In this document: positions 1 to 8,626 of the stretch, one piece after another
How positions within the stretch are numbered: position 1 is the stretch's first letter
Layout: each line of letters begins with the position of its first letter
NCBI GenBank assembly: GCA_000722615.1
Contig: JOKI01000015.1
Span: forward strand, 1-64,000
Reading direction: 5' to 3'
Origin: Pseudorhizobium pelagicum
GTDB taxonomy: Bacteria > Pseudomonadota > Alphaproteobacteria > Rhizobiales > Rhizobiaceae
DNA: 64,000 nt
Notes under the pieces: model-generated
Told to the model about the DNA's origin: nothing
Database searches by the model: none
Seen by the model: the letters and a program-made list of their open reading frames with translations, nothing else
Position numbers and translations under genes: made by a program

Positions 1-245
1 TGGGCATGGGTTTGCGGGAGGTGAATCTGGATGGGGGTAAGTGGTTGATATTTGTTGGGTGGGGTGCGTTTTTTTGGTGGGGCGCCGCAGATGCGCTGAT
101 CCTGAGGCGGACGGGCGAAGCTAGGCTCGCCAAGGATCGGCTTGCGGTGCGGCCCGCCCTGGCCGCCTCGGGTGATGGCGAGCGGCGTGCCCGCATCCGG
201 ATAGATCGACAACAGCCAGCCGTCCGTGGCAGGTTGGCGGCACAT
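1..245 (-). CDS. Possible partial ORF running off the window edge (uncertain)
   Basis: The minus strand is open from an ATG at 245 to the window edge, about 81 codons without a stop (it begins MCRQPATDGWLLSIYPDAG). I recognise no domain. The distal part, encoded by the G/T-rich first 85 bases, becomes Pro/Thr/Lys-rich, which looks more like low-complexity or poor-quality edge sequence than protein. The ATG would lie only 14 bases from the divergent GTG at 260, leaving little room for two promoters. It may be the 5' end of a real gene or chance. Confidence is low. Confidence 0.15.
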   Translation of the reverse strand, partial: MCRQPATDGWLLSIYPDAGTPLAITRGGQGGPHRKPILGEPSFARPPQDQRICGAPPKKRTPPNKYQPLTPIQIHLPQTHA

Positions 246-259
246 CGAGAGAACGTCAC

Positions 260-616
260 GTGACCGCACGACAGCCCCGCAGAATTCTATTCGCCCTTGC
301 CATCGCCTTTGCCGCTGCACTGGGTGCCGCGGGTTTCTTTGCGGTGCGGTTCGCAGTCCATGCAACCTACTGGTCCGCCCATCGTCTGGAACCCATCGAG
401 GACTGGATGTGGATCGGCTATGTCGCCCATTCGCACGATATACCGCCGCAAATCCTCCAGGAGGCGATCGGCCTGCCGGTGGGACAGCCGGACCGCCGTC
501 CGCTGGCGGATATCGCCAAGGACCAGGGCAGAGCTTTCGCAGACGTCAGGGCAGATCTCGAGCGGGCGATCGCCGCCGACGCGGCGAAGCGCCCGCACGG
601 CGAGGCCGCAAGGTGA
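260..616 (+). CDS. Small membrane-anchored protein, partner of the downstream VTT protein
   Basis: This encodes 118 residues from a GTG start. An N-terminal hydrophobic segment (about residues 8-33, rich in Ala/Phe) follows a basic RQPRR start, so the protein is probably anchored in the inner membrane. The soluble part carries a Trp/Tyr-rich stretch (PIEDWMWIGYVAHSHDIPP, about 45-63) followed by an Ile/Leu/Pro-rich helix and an amphipathic tail. The stop codon overlaps the GTG of the next gene (GTGA at 613-616), so the two are translationally coupled and should act together. I know no assigned function for this family; the coupling suggests an accessory of a DedA-type transporter or scramblase. 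The other long ORFs over this stretch are in competing frames and lack the coupling. Confidence 0.6.
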   Translation: MTARQPRRILFALAIAFAAALGAAGFFAVRFAVHATYWSAHRLEPIEDWMWIGYVAHSHDIPPQILQEAIGLPVGQPDRRPLADIAKDQGRAFADVRADLERAIAADAAKRPHGEAAR

Positions 617-1212
617 CGGATCAGCTTCTCCAGTTCGTCAACACGGGAGGGAGCCTCGCTCTCGCGCTGATCCTGATGGCGAGCTGTCTTGCCGTTCCCG
701 TTCCCGCCGCCCTGGTGATGATGGCCATCGGCTCTCTGGTGGAGCAAGGGGAGATCGAGGCCCTGCCCTTTTTCCTTGCCGGTCTGGCGGGCTCCGTCGT
801 CGGCGACCAGCTCGGCTATCTGATCGGCCACACCGGCCGGTCAAGGGTCAGGGCGAGCGCGGAGCATGGCTGGCTTGCCGCAACCCTCCAGAAGGCGGAG
901 CGCTTCGAGACCCGCTGGGGGGATCTCGGAATCTTCCTGAGCCGCTGGCTGCTCAGCCCCATGGGACCGTGGATCAATTTGGCGGCCGGCATGACCGGCT
1001 ATTCCTGGGCCCGGTTCTCGCTCTTTGGGCTTCTCGGGGAAGCGGTCTGGGTCGCCGGCTACCTCGCCCTCGGCGTGACCTTCAGCCGAAGCGTAGAAAT
1101 GCTGTCGGAGTTGCTGGGCAGCCTCACGTGGTTCATCGTGTCCGCTCTCGTCGCCGGCATCCTGGGCTGGAAGCTGTTTACCCTCGCAAGGACGCACAGG
1201 CGCCGGCGGTAG
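613..1212 (+). CDS. DedA/VTT (SNARE-associated) family membrane protein
   Basis: This 199-residue protein starts at a GTG that overlaps the upstream stop. It has the layout of DedA/VTT proteins: hydrophobic segments around residues 10-35 and 45-65, a central amphipathic loop containing a G-D-x-x-G-Y-x-x-G motif (GDQLGYLIG), an LSRWLLSPMGPWINLAAG stretch matching the re-entrant VTT motif F-x-R-x-x-P-x-x-R, and two C-terminal transmembrane helices ending in a basic RRRR tail. DedA proteins act in the inner membrane; characterised members help recycle undecaprenyl phosphate or move lipids, and affect drug resistance. Which substrate this one handles cannot be told. Its stop directly abuts the convergent stop of the RND permease gene with no spacer, so no dedicated terminator separates them. 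Confidence 0.75.
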   Translation: MTDQLLQFVNTGGSLALALILMASCLAVPVPAALVMMAIGSLVEQGEIEALPFFLAGLAGSVVGDQLGYLIGHTGRSRVRASAEHGWLAATLQKAERFETRWGDLGIFLSRWLLSPMGPWINLAAGMTGYSWARFSLFGLLGEAVWVAGYLALGVTFSRSVEMLSELLGSLTWFIVSALVAGILGWKLFTLARTHRRRR

Positions 1213-4200
1213 TCACTCCGCCGCCAGCAGCGGCCGCTCGTCTTCGTTCGCCTGCCGCTGGCGGGCAACCGCCAGCTCCGCGTGGAAGCGCTGCTCTTCA
1301 TGCACATGCGGCTTGGAGAAGCGGGCGAGCAGCAGATAGGCGACGGGGGTGATGTAGAGGGTGACGAGCGTCGCCATGCCGAGACCGCCGACGATGACCC
1401 AGCCGAGCGCGATGCGGGCCTCGGCGCCGGCGCCCTGGGCGAGCACCAGCGGAAGGCCGCCGATCACGGTCGCGATCATCGTCATCATCACCGGGCGCAG
1501 GCGCACGCTGCAGGCATTCTCGATCGCCTCGCGCACGCCCTCGCCGCGGTCGCGCAGCTGGTTGGCGAACTCGACGATCAGGATGCCGTTCTTCGCCATC
1601 ACACCGACCAGCAGCACGAGCCCGATCTGGCTGTAGACGTTGAGGCTGGAGCCCGTGATGACCAGGGCGAACACCGCGCAGGCTAGCCCGAGCGGCACCG
1701 TCGACATGATGATCAGCGCCGAGATGACGCTCTCGAACTGAGCCGCCAGCACCAGGAAGATGATGGCGATCGCAAAACCGAAGGTCAGCAGCATGCCGCT
1801 CGAATTCTCGTCGAGCGTTGCAGCCTCGGCCAACGGCATCAGCCGGGCGCCCGCCGGAAGAAGCGGCGCGGCAAGCTCGGTGGCGACCTGGACCGCCTGG
1901 CCGAGCGACACGCCGTCGCGCAGGTTGGCGGAGAAGGAGACGGCGGCCAGTTGGTCTTCGCGGTTCAGTTCCGGCGCAACCGCCACCTCTTCCAGGGTCG
2001 CGACCGTCGACATCGGCACCATGCGGCCGTCCTGTGCCTTCAGGAAGATGTTCTCCAGATCCGTCGGATCGTCGATCGGGCGCGTCGTCGAGGCGAGCTT
2101 CACCGGGATCGCCTCGCCGTCGACGAAGACGTCGACGATCGACCGGCCCTCGAGCAGCGCCTGCAGCGAGGTGCCGAGGCTGGTGATGTCGATGCCGAGA
2201 TCGGAGGCCCGCTCGCGGTTGATGCTGACGGATATCTGTGCCTGGGTCGGCTCGTCATTGAGACGCGGCGTCTCGAAGAGGCCGCTGTCGCGCAGGGCGT
2301 CGACCAGCTTGATCGTCGCCTCGGTGAGCTGTTCGTGCGTGGCGCCGACCATGGCCATCTGCAGGCCGTTGCCGGCGCCGCGGATGCGCAGGCTGTTCTG
2401 CTGGATGGCAAAGCCGCGCAGCGCCGGCACTTCGGCGGCGGCCGCATTGATGTCCTGGACGATCTCGTTCTGGCTGCGCTCCCGCTCGCCCCAGGGCGCC
2501 AGCGTCAGCACCATGAAGCCGCTGTTGGTGGAGCTGCCGAAGCCGGAGATGGAGAAGACGTTGGAGACCTCGCCCGAATCCACCAGCGGCTGCAGCCTCT
2601 CCTCGATCTGCTGGAGCTTGTCGCGGGTGTATTCGAGGCTGACGCCCTCCGGCGCACTGGCACGCATCATCACCATGGCGCGGTCTTCCTGCGGCGTCAG
2701 CTCGCTCTGGACCTGGGTGAAGGCGAGGTAGGCGGCGGCCGAGACGATGATCGACACGACGATCACCACCGCCGGCGCATTGAGGCAGGCGCGCAGCGTG
2801 ACGCGGTAGAGTTCTGCAACCCTGGTGCCGAAGCGCCCGAGCGCGCCGTGATCTTCCTTCATCGGCTTCGTCAGCATGCGCGAGGCGAGCATCGGGCAGA
2901 GCGTCAGCGCGGTGACAGAGGACAACGCCACGGCGAAGGCCAGCACGAAGCCGAACTCGCGGAACAGGCCGCCCATCTGGCCGGGAAGGAAGGACAGCGG
3001 AATGAAGACGGCCGCCAGCGTCGCAGTGGTCGCCAGCACCGCGAAGAACACCTCCTGCGTTCCGAGCACGGCGGCCGCCCGCGGCCCCATGCCTTCGGAT
3101 CGTCGTCGCACGATGTTTTCCAGCACCACGATGGCATCGTCGACGACGAGACCGGTGGCGAGAACGATGGCAAGCAGCGTCAGGATGTTGATCGAGAAGC
3201 CGACCAGATAAACGGCGACCAGCGTGCCGATGAGGGCGACCGGCATGGTCAGCGCCGGAATGAGCGTCGCCCGCCAGTCGCGCAGGAAGAGGAAGATGAC
3301 GGCGATGACGACGGTGCCGGAGATCGCCAGCGCGATTTCCACCTCGTGCAGCGCGCCATCGATGAAGACCGCGTCATTGCTGGTGATGGCCAGCCGCGTG
3401 CCCTCCGGCAGGGTCCCGGTGAGGTCTGCGACGGCGGCTTCCACCCCTTGAGAGATGCTGAGCGTGTTGGACTGGGCCTGGCGCAGGATGCCGAGGCCGA
3501 CGCCCTGCACGCCGTTGGAGCGCAGGGCCGTGGTGCCGTCGTCGGCGCCGAGCATGACGGTGGCGACGTCGCGCAGCCTGATGTTGTCGCGCAGCAGGAC
3601 GTTCTCGAAGTCTTCCGGCGTCGTCAGATTGGCGGTGGCGCGCACGACGATGTCCTGGGTGCTGGATTCCAGCGAACCGGCCGGCACGTCGAGCGCCGCC
3701 GTGGACAGCGCCTGCGAGACATCCGCGACCGTCAGGCCGCGGCTGGCGAGCGCGCCCTGGTCGACGTCGATGCGGAAGACCTTCTCCTGGTCACCGTAGA
3801 GTTCCACGTCGGCCACACCTTCCACGGCCGCGAGGCGGTCGGAGATCTCGTTGTCGACGAGGAGCGTCAGGTCTTCCATGCTGAGCGTGGTGGAGGTGAC
3901 GGCAAGCCGCATGATCGGCTGCGAATCGGAATCCGCCTTGATGATGCGCGGTTCGTCGACATCGTCGGGAAGCTGGTTGGTGACCCGGCCGAGCGCATCG
4001 CGCACGTCGTTGGCGGCAACGGCGAGATCGGCGGTATCGTTGAACTCGAGGGTGACGCGGCTGGAGCCGAACTGAGAGGAGGACGAGATCTTGCTGAGGC
4101 CGCTGACGCGGGCGACCGCGCCCTCGATGATCTCGGTGACCTCCTGGTCCATGGTCTGGGCGGAGGCACCGTCGTAATCGGTGCGCACGGTGATGACCGG

Positions 4201-4371
4201 CTGGTCGACGTCCGGCAGTTCGCGCACCTCGATGCCGAAGAGCGCGGCAAGGCCGGCGACGACGAGAAGCGTGTTGAGGACCGCGGCCAGGATAGGCCGG
4301 CGCACGAAGAGTGCGGTAAAGGTCTGTGAGGAATCGCCCTGCGTGGGGTTCTGCGTCTCGTCCTGGCTCAT
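1213..4371 (-). CDS. RND efflux permease (AcrB/MdtB-like, HAE1 group)
   Basis: At 1052 residues it has the usual length for an AcrB-type inner membrane pump driven by the proton gradient. The N-terminal cytoplasmic stretch leads into TM1 (FVRRPILAAVLNTLLVVAG), then a large periplasmic loop, a cluster of helices including the proton-relay segment with adjacent Asp residues (GLVVDDAIVVLEN), a second periplasmic loop, and a C-terminal helix bundle. It overlaps the adaptor gene by 4 bases (ATGA), so the two form one operon read from the 5.54-kb side. No outer-membrane channel gene is adjacent, so a TolC-type partner must be encoded elsewhere. The family pumps amphiphilic drugs, detergents or plant phenolics; the substrate here is unknown. 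Confidence 0.92.
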   Translation of the reverse strand: MSQDETQNPTQGDSSQTFTALFVRRPILAAVLNTLLVVAGLAALFGIEVRELPDVDQPVITVRTDYDGASAQTMDQEVTEIIEGAVARVSGLSKISSSSQFGSSRVTLEFNDTADLAVAANDVRDALGRVTNQLPDDVDEPRIIKADSDSQPIMRLAVTSTTLSMEDLTLLVDNEISDRLAAVEGVADVELYGDQEKVFRIDVDQGALASRGLTVADVSQALSTAALDVPAGSLESSTQDIVVRATANLTTPEDFENVLLRDNIRLRDVATVMLGADDGTTALRSNGVQGVGLGILRQAQSNTLSISQGVEAAVADLTGTLPEGTRLAITSNDAVFIDGALHEVEIALAISGTVVIAVIFLFLRDWRATLIPALTMPVALIGTLVAVYLVGFSINILTLLAIVLATGLVVDDAIVVLENIVRRRSEGMGPRAAAVLGTQEVFFAVLATTATLAAVFIPLSFLPGQMGGLFREFGFVLAFAVALSSVTALTLCPMLASRMLTKPMKEDHGALGRFGTRVAELYRVTLRACLNAPAVVIVVSIIVSAAAYLAFTQVQSELTPQEDRAMVMMRASAPEGVSLEYTRDKLQQIEERLQPLVDSGEVSNVFSISGFGSSTNSGFMVLTLAPWGERERSQNEIVQDINAAAAEVPALRGFAIQQNSLRIRGAGNGLQMAMVGATHEQLTEATIKLVDALRDSGLFETPRLNDEPTQAQISVSINRERASDLGIDITSLGTSLQALLEGRSIVDVFVDGEAIPVKLASTTRPIDDPTDLENIFLKAQDGRMVPMSTVATLEEVAVAPELNREDQLAAVSFSANLRDGVSLGQAVQVATELAAPLLPAGARLMPLAEAATLDENSSGMLLTFGFAIAIIFLVLAAQFESVISALIIMSTVPLGLACAVFALVITGSSLNVYSQIGLVLLVGVMAKNGILIVEFANQLRDRGEGVREAIENACSVRLRPVMMTMIATVIGGLPLVLAQGAGAEARIALGWVIVGGLGMATLVTLYITPVAYLLLARFSKPHVHEEQRFHAELAVARQRQANEDERPLLAAE

Positions 4372-5537
4372 TTGCTGGCGACCTCCGGTGCCGGCTGCCC
4401 GGCAATGCGCACGGTGCCGCCTTCACGAACGCGCTGCAGGCCCTCGGTCACGACGCTGTCGCCTTCGGCAAGTTCGGCCTCCACGAGCACCAGATCCGGA
4501 TTGCGCTGGATGATGCGAACGCGCGTCTTCACCGACTTGTCCTCGCGGACCTGCCAGACGAAGGAGCCCTGGCTGTCCCACTGCACCGCCAGCGGATCGA
4601 CGGCGGGGAAGCGCTCGCCTTCGAAGCGCATGGTGACGTTGAACGACATGCCGGCGCGCAGCGCGTCGTCGCCGTTCGGGATCTTGGCGCGGATGCGGAT
4701 CGTGCGGCTGGCGGGATCGACGCGGTTGTCGACGGCCTCCACCGTGCCGTTGAACACCTCGCCCGGCCGCGACACCGAACTCGCCTCGACCGGCATGCCG
4801 GGCTTCACGGCAACGGCGAAGCGCTCCGGCGCCCAGAAATCGACGAGAAGCTCCGACCGATTGTCGATCGACACGACATTGCTGGTGGTGGTGACGTTGT
4901 CGCCGATATTGACCGCGACGATGCCGACGATGCCGTCGATCGGCGCGACGATCGACCGGCGCTTCAGGGCAAGCTCGGCATTGGTCAGATCGAGCTGCGC
5001 CGTTTCCTCGGCGATCTGGGCGTCGAGCACTTCCAGGCGCGAGAAGCTGCGGGCATTGCGGTAGGAGGAGGCCTTTTCGCTGGCACTGCGCAGGAGGACC
5101 TGCGCCTGGTCGCGCAGGATGGTCTGCTCGTCGTCGTCGAGGCGAGCCAGGACCTGCCCCTTCGTCACGCGGTCGCCGGAGGAGACCATGATTTCCTCGA
5201 TCGTGCCGGTGGCCTGCGGCATCACCACGACGGACTGGATCGCCTCGCCGTCGCCGATGGCGCTCAGCCGGTCGTTGACGGTGCCGATCTCGACCGGGCG
5301 CGTGGCAATCAGCGTCCCCTGCCCGCCACCCTGTCTGCGGCCGGCCTGGCCGCCGCGGGGGGCGCCCTCGCCTTCGGCGGGCAGACTGGCCGTTTCCGGG
5401 CGCACGGCGGCGATCCAGGCGGCCGGCACGCCGGCCTTCGCCAGCGTGTCGCCGGCGCTCGGCACCAGATAGACCCAGAGACAGAGGGCTCCGACGAGAA
5501 GGACGATACTCAGCAGGAGCTGTTTCCAAATGCGCAT
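4368..5537 (-). CDS. RND pump periplasmic adaptor (HlyD/AcrA family membrane fusion protein)
   Basis: This 389-residue protein has an N-terminal hydrophobic anchor (about residues 7-24) and no obvious lipobox, so it is probably membrane-anchored like MdtA/MexC-type adaptors. A Gly/Arg-rich stretch (about 55-75) precedes the biotinyl-lipoyl half motif (GTIEEIMVSSGDRVTKGQVLARL), then a helical hairpin, the second lipoyl half (DGIVGIVAVNIGDNVTTTSNV) and beta-barrel domains (VDFWAPERFAVAVKPGMPVEA). It links the RND permease to an outer-membrane channel. It is the first gene of a two-gene operon; a perfect TATAAT on the minus strand at 5606-5601, about 64 bases upstream, is the likely -10. Confidence 0.92.
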   Translation of the reverse strand: MRIWKQLLLSIVLLVGALCLWVYLVPSAGDTLAKAGVPAAWIAAVRPETASLPAEGEGAPRGGQAGRRQGGGQGTLIATRPVEIGTVNDRLSAIGDGEAIQSVVVMPQATGTIEEIMVSSGDRVTKGQVLARLDDDEQTILRDQAQVLLRSASEKASSYRNARSFSRLEVLDAQIAEETAQLDLTNAELALKRRSIVAPIDGIVGIVAVNIGDNVTTTSNVVSIDNRSELLVDFWAPERFAVAVKPGMPVEASSVSRPGEVFNGTVEAVDNRVDPASRTIRIRAKIPNGDDALRAGMSFNVTMRFEGERFPAVDPLAVQWDSQGSFVWQVREDKSVKTRVRIIQRNPDLVLVEAELAEGDSVVTEGLQRVREGGTVRIAGQPAPEVASK

Positions 5538-5600
5538 GAAGGTCTCCGGTGGAAGGCCCGGGGGCCAAAAATCAATGGACGGAAATTACTGGTTGGCGGG

Positions 5601-5606
5601 ATTATA
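5601..5606 (-). promoter_or_regulatory. Candidate -10 element of the RND pump operon
   Basis: Reading on the minus strand, a perfect TATAAT lies at 5606-5601, 64 bases before the adaptor start codon. The -35 region 17 bases further up is a poor match (GGATGC), which would fit a promoter that needs an activator. A CTCGCGAG palindrome at 5645-5652 lies just upstream and could be a regulator site. Confidence 0.4.
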
Positions 5607-5822
5607 CATGCAATACCCGGGCCGCATCCTTACGGATTTGTAACCTCGCGAGATTTCACGCAAATGTCAGCGTCGCCGACCACTGCATGCAGCCGACATA
5701 GGCAGCCGGCAGCGGAAGGACAGAGGCGATCCGCCCGCTTTTTGACCACCGATACGGCGCGACTGGAATGAAAGCAGAACATCTTTTCTGGCCTTTCGGG
5801 TCCGAATCACTACATTGGCCGC

Positions 5823-8324
5823 ATGAGTAACAGTTTCGACGATATTCCGTTCTTCGACGAGGAGCCGGAACCCCGCCGCCCGTCGCAGCCGGCCCCCTCG
5901 GCGTCCGCTGCCCCTGCTCCAGGTGGGTTGGGCATCGCCGCCCGCGCCATGGCCGCCCGCGACCAGAGCCGCAGCGTTCCCGACTATCTCTCCGGCCTCA
6001 ATCCGGAACAGCGCGAGGCCGTCGAGGCGCTCGACGGTCCAGTGCTGGTGCTGGCCGGCGCCGGCACCGGCAAGACGCGCGTGCTGACCACCCGCATCGC
6101 CCATATTCTGGCGACCAACCGCGCCTATCCGAGCCAGATCCTGGCCGTCACCTTCACCAACAAGGCGGCGCGCGAGATGAAGGAGCGCATCGGCGTGCTC
6201 GTCGGCGGCGCCGTCGAGGGCATGCCGTGGCTCGGCACCTTCCACTCGATCGGCGTCAAGATCCTGCGCCGCCATGCCGAACTTGCCGGCCTGCGCTCCG
6301 ACTTCACCATCCTCGACACCGACGACGTGATCCGGCTGATCAAGCAGCTGATCCAGGCCGAGGGCCTGGACGACAAACGCTGGCCGGCCCGCCAGTTCGC
6401 CGGCATGATCGACGGCTGGAAGAACAAGGGCCTAACGCCCAAGGACATCCCCGAGGGCGATGCCCGCGCCTTTGCCAACGGCAAGGGCCGCGAGCTCTAT
6501 GCCGCCTACCAGGCGCGGCTGCGCACGCTGAACGCCTGCGATTTCGGCGATCTGCTGCTGCATCCGATCGCCATCTTCCGCGCCCATCCGGATATCCTCA
6601 AGGAGTACCACGGCCGCTTCCGCTACATCCTCGTCGACGAGTATCAGGACACCAACACGGCGCAGTACATGTGGCTGCGGCTGCTGGCCCAGCGGCCGAA
6701 GGATGTGCCGCAGAACGTCTGCTGCGTGGGCGACGACGACCAGTCGATCTACGGCTGGCGCGGCGCCGAGGTGGACAACATCCTGCGCTTCGAGAAGGAT
6801 TTCCTGGGCGCCAAGGTGATCAAGCTGGAGCGCAACTACCGCTCGACCGAACACATCCTCGGCGCCGCCGGCCATCTGATCGCCCACAACGAGGGCCGCC
6901 TCGGCAAGACGCTGTTCACCGACCGGGTGAACCCCGACGACGAGAAGGTGCAGGTGCATGCCGCCTGGGACAGTGAAGAGGAAGCCCGCGCGCTCGGCGA
7001 AGAGATCGAGCGGCTGCAGCGCGGCGACGCCGACGGCAAGAAGCATGCGCTGAACGACATGGCGATCCTGGTGCGCGCCTCCTTCCAGATGCGCGAGTTC
7101 GAAGACCGCTTCGTGACGCTCGGCCTCAACTACCGCGTCATCGGCGGCCCGCGCTTCTACGAGCGGCTCGAGATCCGCGACGCCATGGCCTACTGCCGGC
7201 TCGTCTGCCAGCCGGCCGACGACCTCGCCTTCGAGCGCATCGTCAATACGCCCAAGCGCGGCCTGGGCGACACGACGATCCGCAACCTGCACGACTATGC
7301 CCGCGCCCGCGACATCCCCATGCTGGCCGCCGCCACCGACATCATCGAGACCGACGAGCTGAAGCCAAAGGCGCGCAAGGCGCTGTTCGACGTGATTCAA
7401 AGCTTCAGGAACTGGCAGGAAAGGCTTGAAAAGACTCCGCATGTCGAGCTTGCTGAACAGATCCTGGAAGAGTCCGGCTACACCGACATGTGGAAGAACG
7501 ACAAGTCGGCGGAAGCCCCTGGACGGCTGGAAAACCTGAAGGAGCTGATCCGCTCCATGGAGGCCTTCGAGAGTATGCGCGGCTTCCTGGAGCATGTCTC
7601 GCTGGTGATGGACGCCGAGCAGAACGAAGATCTCGACGCCGTCTCGATCATGACGCTGCATTCGGCCAAGGGCCTCGAATTCGAGACCGTCTTCCTGCCC
7701 GGCTGGGAGGAAGGCCTGTTTCCGCACCAGCGGTCGCTCGACGAAGGCGGCCGCTCGGGGCTGGAGGAGGAACGTCGCCTCGCCTATGTCGGCATCACCC
7801 GCGCCAAGCGCCGCTGCCATATCTGGTTCGTCTCCAACCGCCGCATCCACGGCCTCTGGCAGTCGACGCTGCCGTCGCGCTTCCTCGACGAGCTGCCGCA
7901 GGCCCATGTCGACGTCGCCGCCTCCGACACGAGCTACGGCGGCTATGGCGGCGGTCGCGGCGGCTACGGCCAGTCACGCTTCGACAAGGCCGAGCCCTTT
8001 GCCAACAGCTATGGCACCCCCGGCTGGAAACGCGCCCAGGCCAACAAGACCGACGCCACCCGCGACAACTGGGGCTCGCGCTCCGGCCACGCGGTCGAAC
8101 GCATCGGCTATGGCGAGAGCGGCCCGCGCGGGCGCACCATCGACGGCGAACTGGTGGCCAAGTCCGTCGCCGACACCCCGTCGAAATTCACCGTCGGCGA
8201 CCGCGTCTTCCACATCAAGTTCGGCAACGGCAATGTCGCGACGATCGAGGGCAACAAGCTGACGATCGATTTCGACAAGGCCGGGCAGAAGCGGGTGCTG
8301 GACGGGTTTGTGGAGAAGGTGTGA
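5823..8324 (+). CDS. uvrD: ATP-dependent DNA helicase, UvrD/PcrA type (superfamily 1)
   Basis: The 833-residue product is a 3'-5' DNA helicase of nucleotide excision and mismatch repair. After a Pro/Ala-rich N-terminal extension of about 50 residues come the Q motif (LNPEQREAV, 59-67), Walker A (GAGTGKTR, 79-86), the DEYQDTN Walker B/motif II, GDDDQSIYGWRGA (motif III), and the C-terminal motifs (TLHSAKGLEFETVFLPG, VGITRAKRR). The end (FTVGDRVFHIKFGNG onward) is the Tudor-like fold by which PcrA/UvrD binds RNA polymerase in transcription-coupled repair. A Gly/Tyr-rich linker (YGGYGGGRGGYG) separates core and tail. It is monocistronic, divergent from the pump operon. I saw no alphaproteobacterial LexA box upstream. 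Confidence 0.95.
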   Translation: MSNSFDDIPFFDEEPEPRRPSQPAPSASAAPAPGGLGIAARAMAARDQSRSVPDYLSGLNPEQREAVEALDGPVLVLAGAGTGKTRVLTTRIAHILATNRAYPSQILAVTFTNKAAREMKERIGVLVGGAVEGMPWLGTFHSIGVKILRRHAELAGLRSDFTILDTDDVIRLIKQLIQAEGLDDKRWPARQFAGMIDGWKNKGLTPKDIPEGDARAFANGKGRELYAAYQARLRTLNACDFGDLLLHPIAIFRAHPDILKEYHGRFRYILVDEYQDTNTAQYMWLRLLAQRPKDVPQNVCCVGDDDQSIYGWRGAEVDNILRFEKDFLGAKVIKLERNYRSTEHILGAAGHLIAHNEGRLGKTLFTDRVNPDDEKVQVHAAWDSEEEARALGEEIERLQRGDADGKKHALNDMAILVRASFQMREFEDRFVTLGLNYRVIGGPRFYERLEIRDAMAYCRLVCQPADDLAFERIVNTPKRGLGDTTIRNLHDYARARDIPMLAAATDIIETDELKPKARKALFDVIQSFRNWQERLEKTPHVELAEQILEESGYTDMWKNDKSAEAPGRLENLKELIRSMEAFESMRGFLEHVSLVMDAEQNEDLDAVSIMTLHSAKGLEFETVFLPGWEEGLFPHQRSLDEGGRSGLEEERRLAYVGITRAKRRCHIWFVSNRRIHGLWQSTLPSRFLDELPQAHVDVAASDTSYGGYGGGRGGYGQSRFDKAEPFANSYGTPGWKRAQANKTDATRDNWGSRSGHAVERIGYGESGPRGRTIDGELVAKSVADTPSKFTVGDRVFHIKFGNGNVATIEGNKLTIDFDKAGQKRVLDGFVEKV

Positions 8325-8330
8325 GGGGGA

Positions 8331-8624
8331 TCACTTCTCCTCGCTCTCCCAGTTCTCATGGGCATGCCGCACGCGAAGCACGAGAACCTCGCCATCATCT
8401 TCGATCAGGTAGACGACGAGATGCGCCTTGAACGGCTGTATGCGGACCGGCGGGACGATCTCACGACGCTCCCTCGCCATGCGCGGATGGTCGGCGATCA
8501 GGGCTATCAGCGTGAAAAGTTCCTGGTGATATCGCTCGGCCTGAGCCTCGCCGAAGGCGAGGATGCCATGTTCGGCAATACCGATGATGTCTTCTTCCGC
8601 CTCGAGAGAAAGGCGGAAGCCCAC
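8331..8624 (-). CDS. parE: ParE/RelE-family toxin
   Basis: This 97-residue protein has the ParE-type pattern: an N-terminal A-E-x-D-I-x-x-I-x-x-x-x-x-x-x-F-G helix pair (EAEEDIIGIAEHGILAFGEAQAERY), a central P-R-M-A-R-E-R segment, and a C-terminal beta sheet ending in LRVRHAHENW, the usual V-L-R-I/V-x-H-x-R-x-x toxin tail (here with H-E-N-W). ParE toxins poison DNA gyrase, while RelE relatives cut mRNA; sequence alone leaves the target open. It follows the antitoxin by 2 bases, so they are co-transcribed. Its end nearly touches the convergent end of uvrD. Confidence 0.85.
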   Translation of the reverse strand: MGFRLSLEAEEDIIGIAEHGILAFGEAQAERYHQELFTLIALIADHPRMARERREIVPPVRIQPFKAHLVVYLIEDDGEVLVLRVRHAHENWESEEK

Positions 8625-8626
8625 GA

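Noticed and set aside
226-616. Alternative frames 226-1212 and 297-1352 over the first two genes
   Set aside because: Cys/Arg-rich products without domains in the first part; the real VTT sequence starts only at the GTG at 613.
1951-4329. 792-codon plus-strand open frame opposite the RND permease
   Set aside because: High G+C antisense shadow: the composition is Arg/Gly/Asp/His-rich and no domain is visible, whereas the minus frame is a complete permease.
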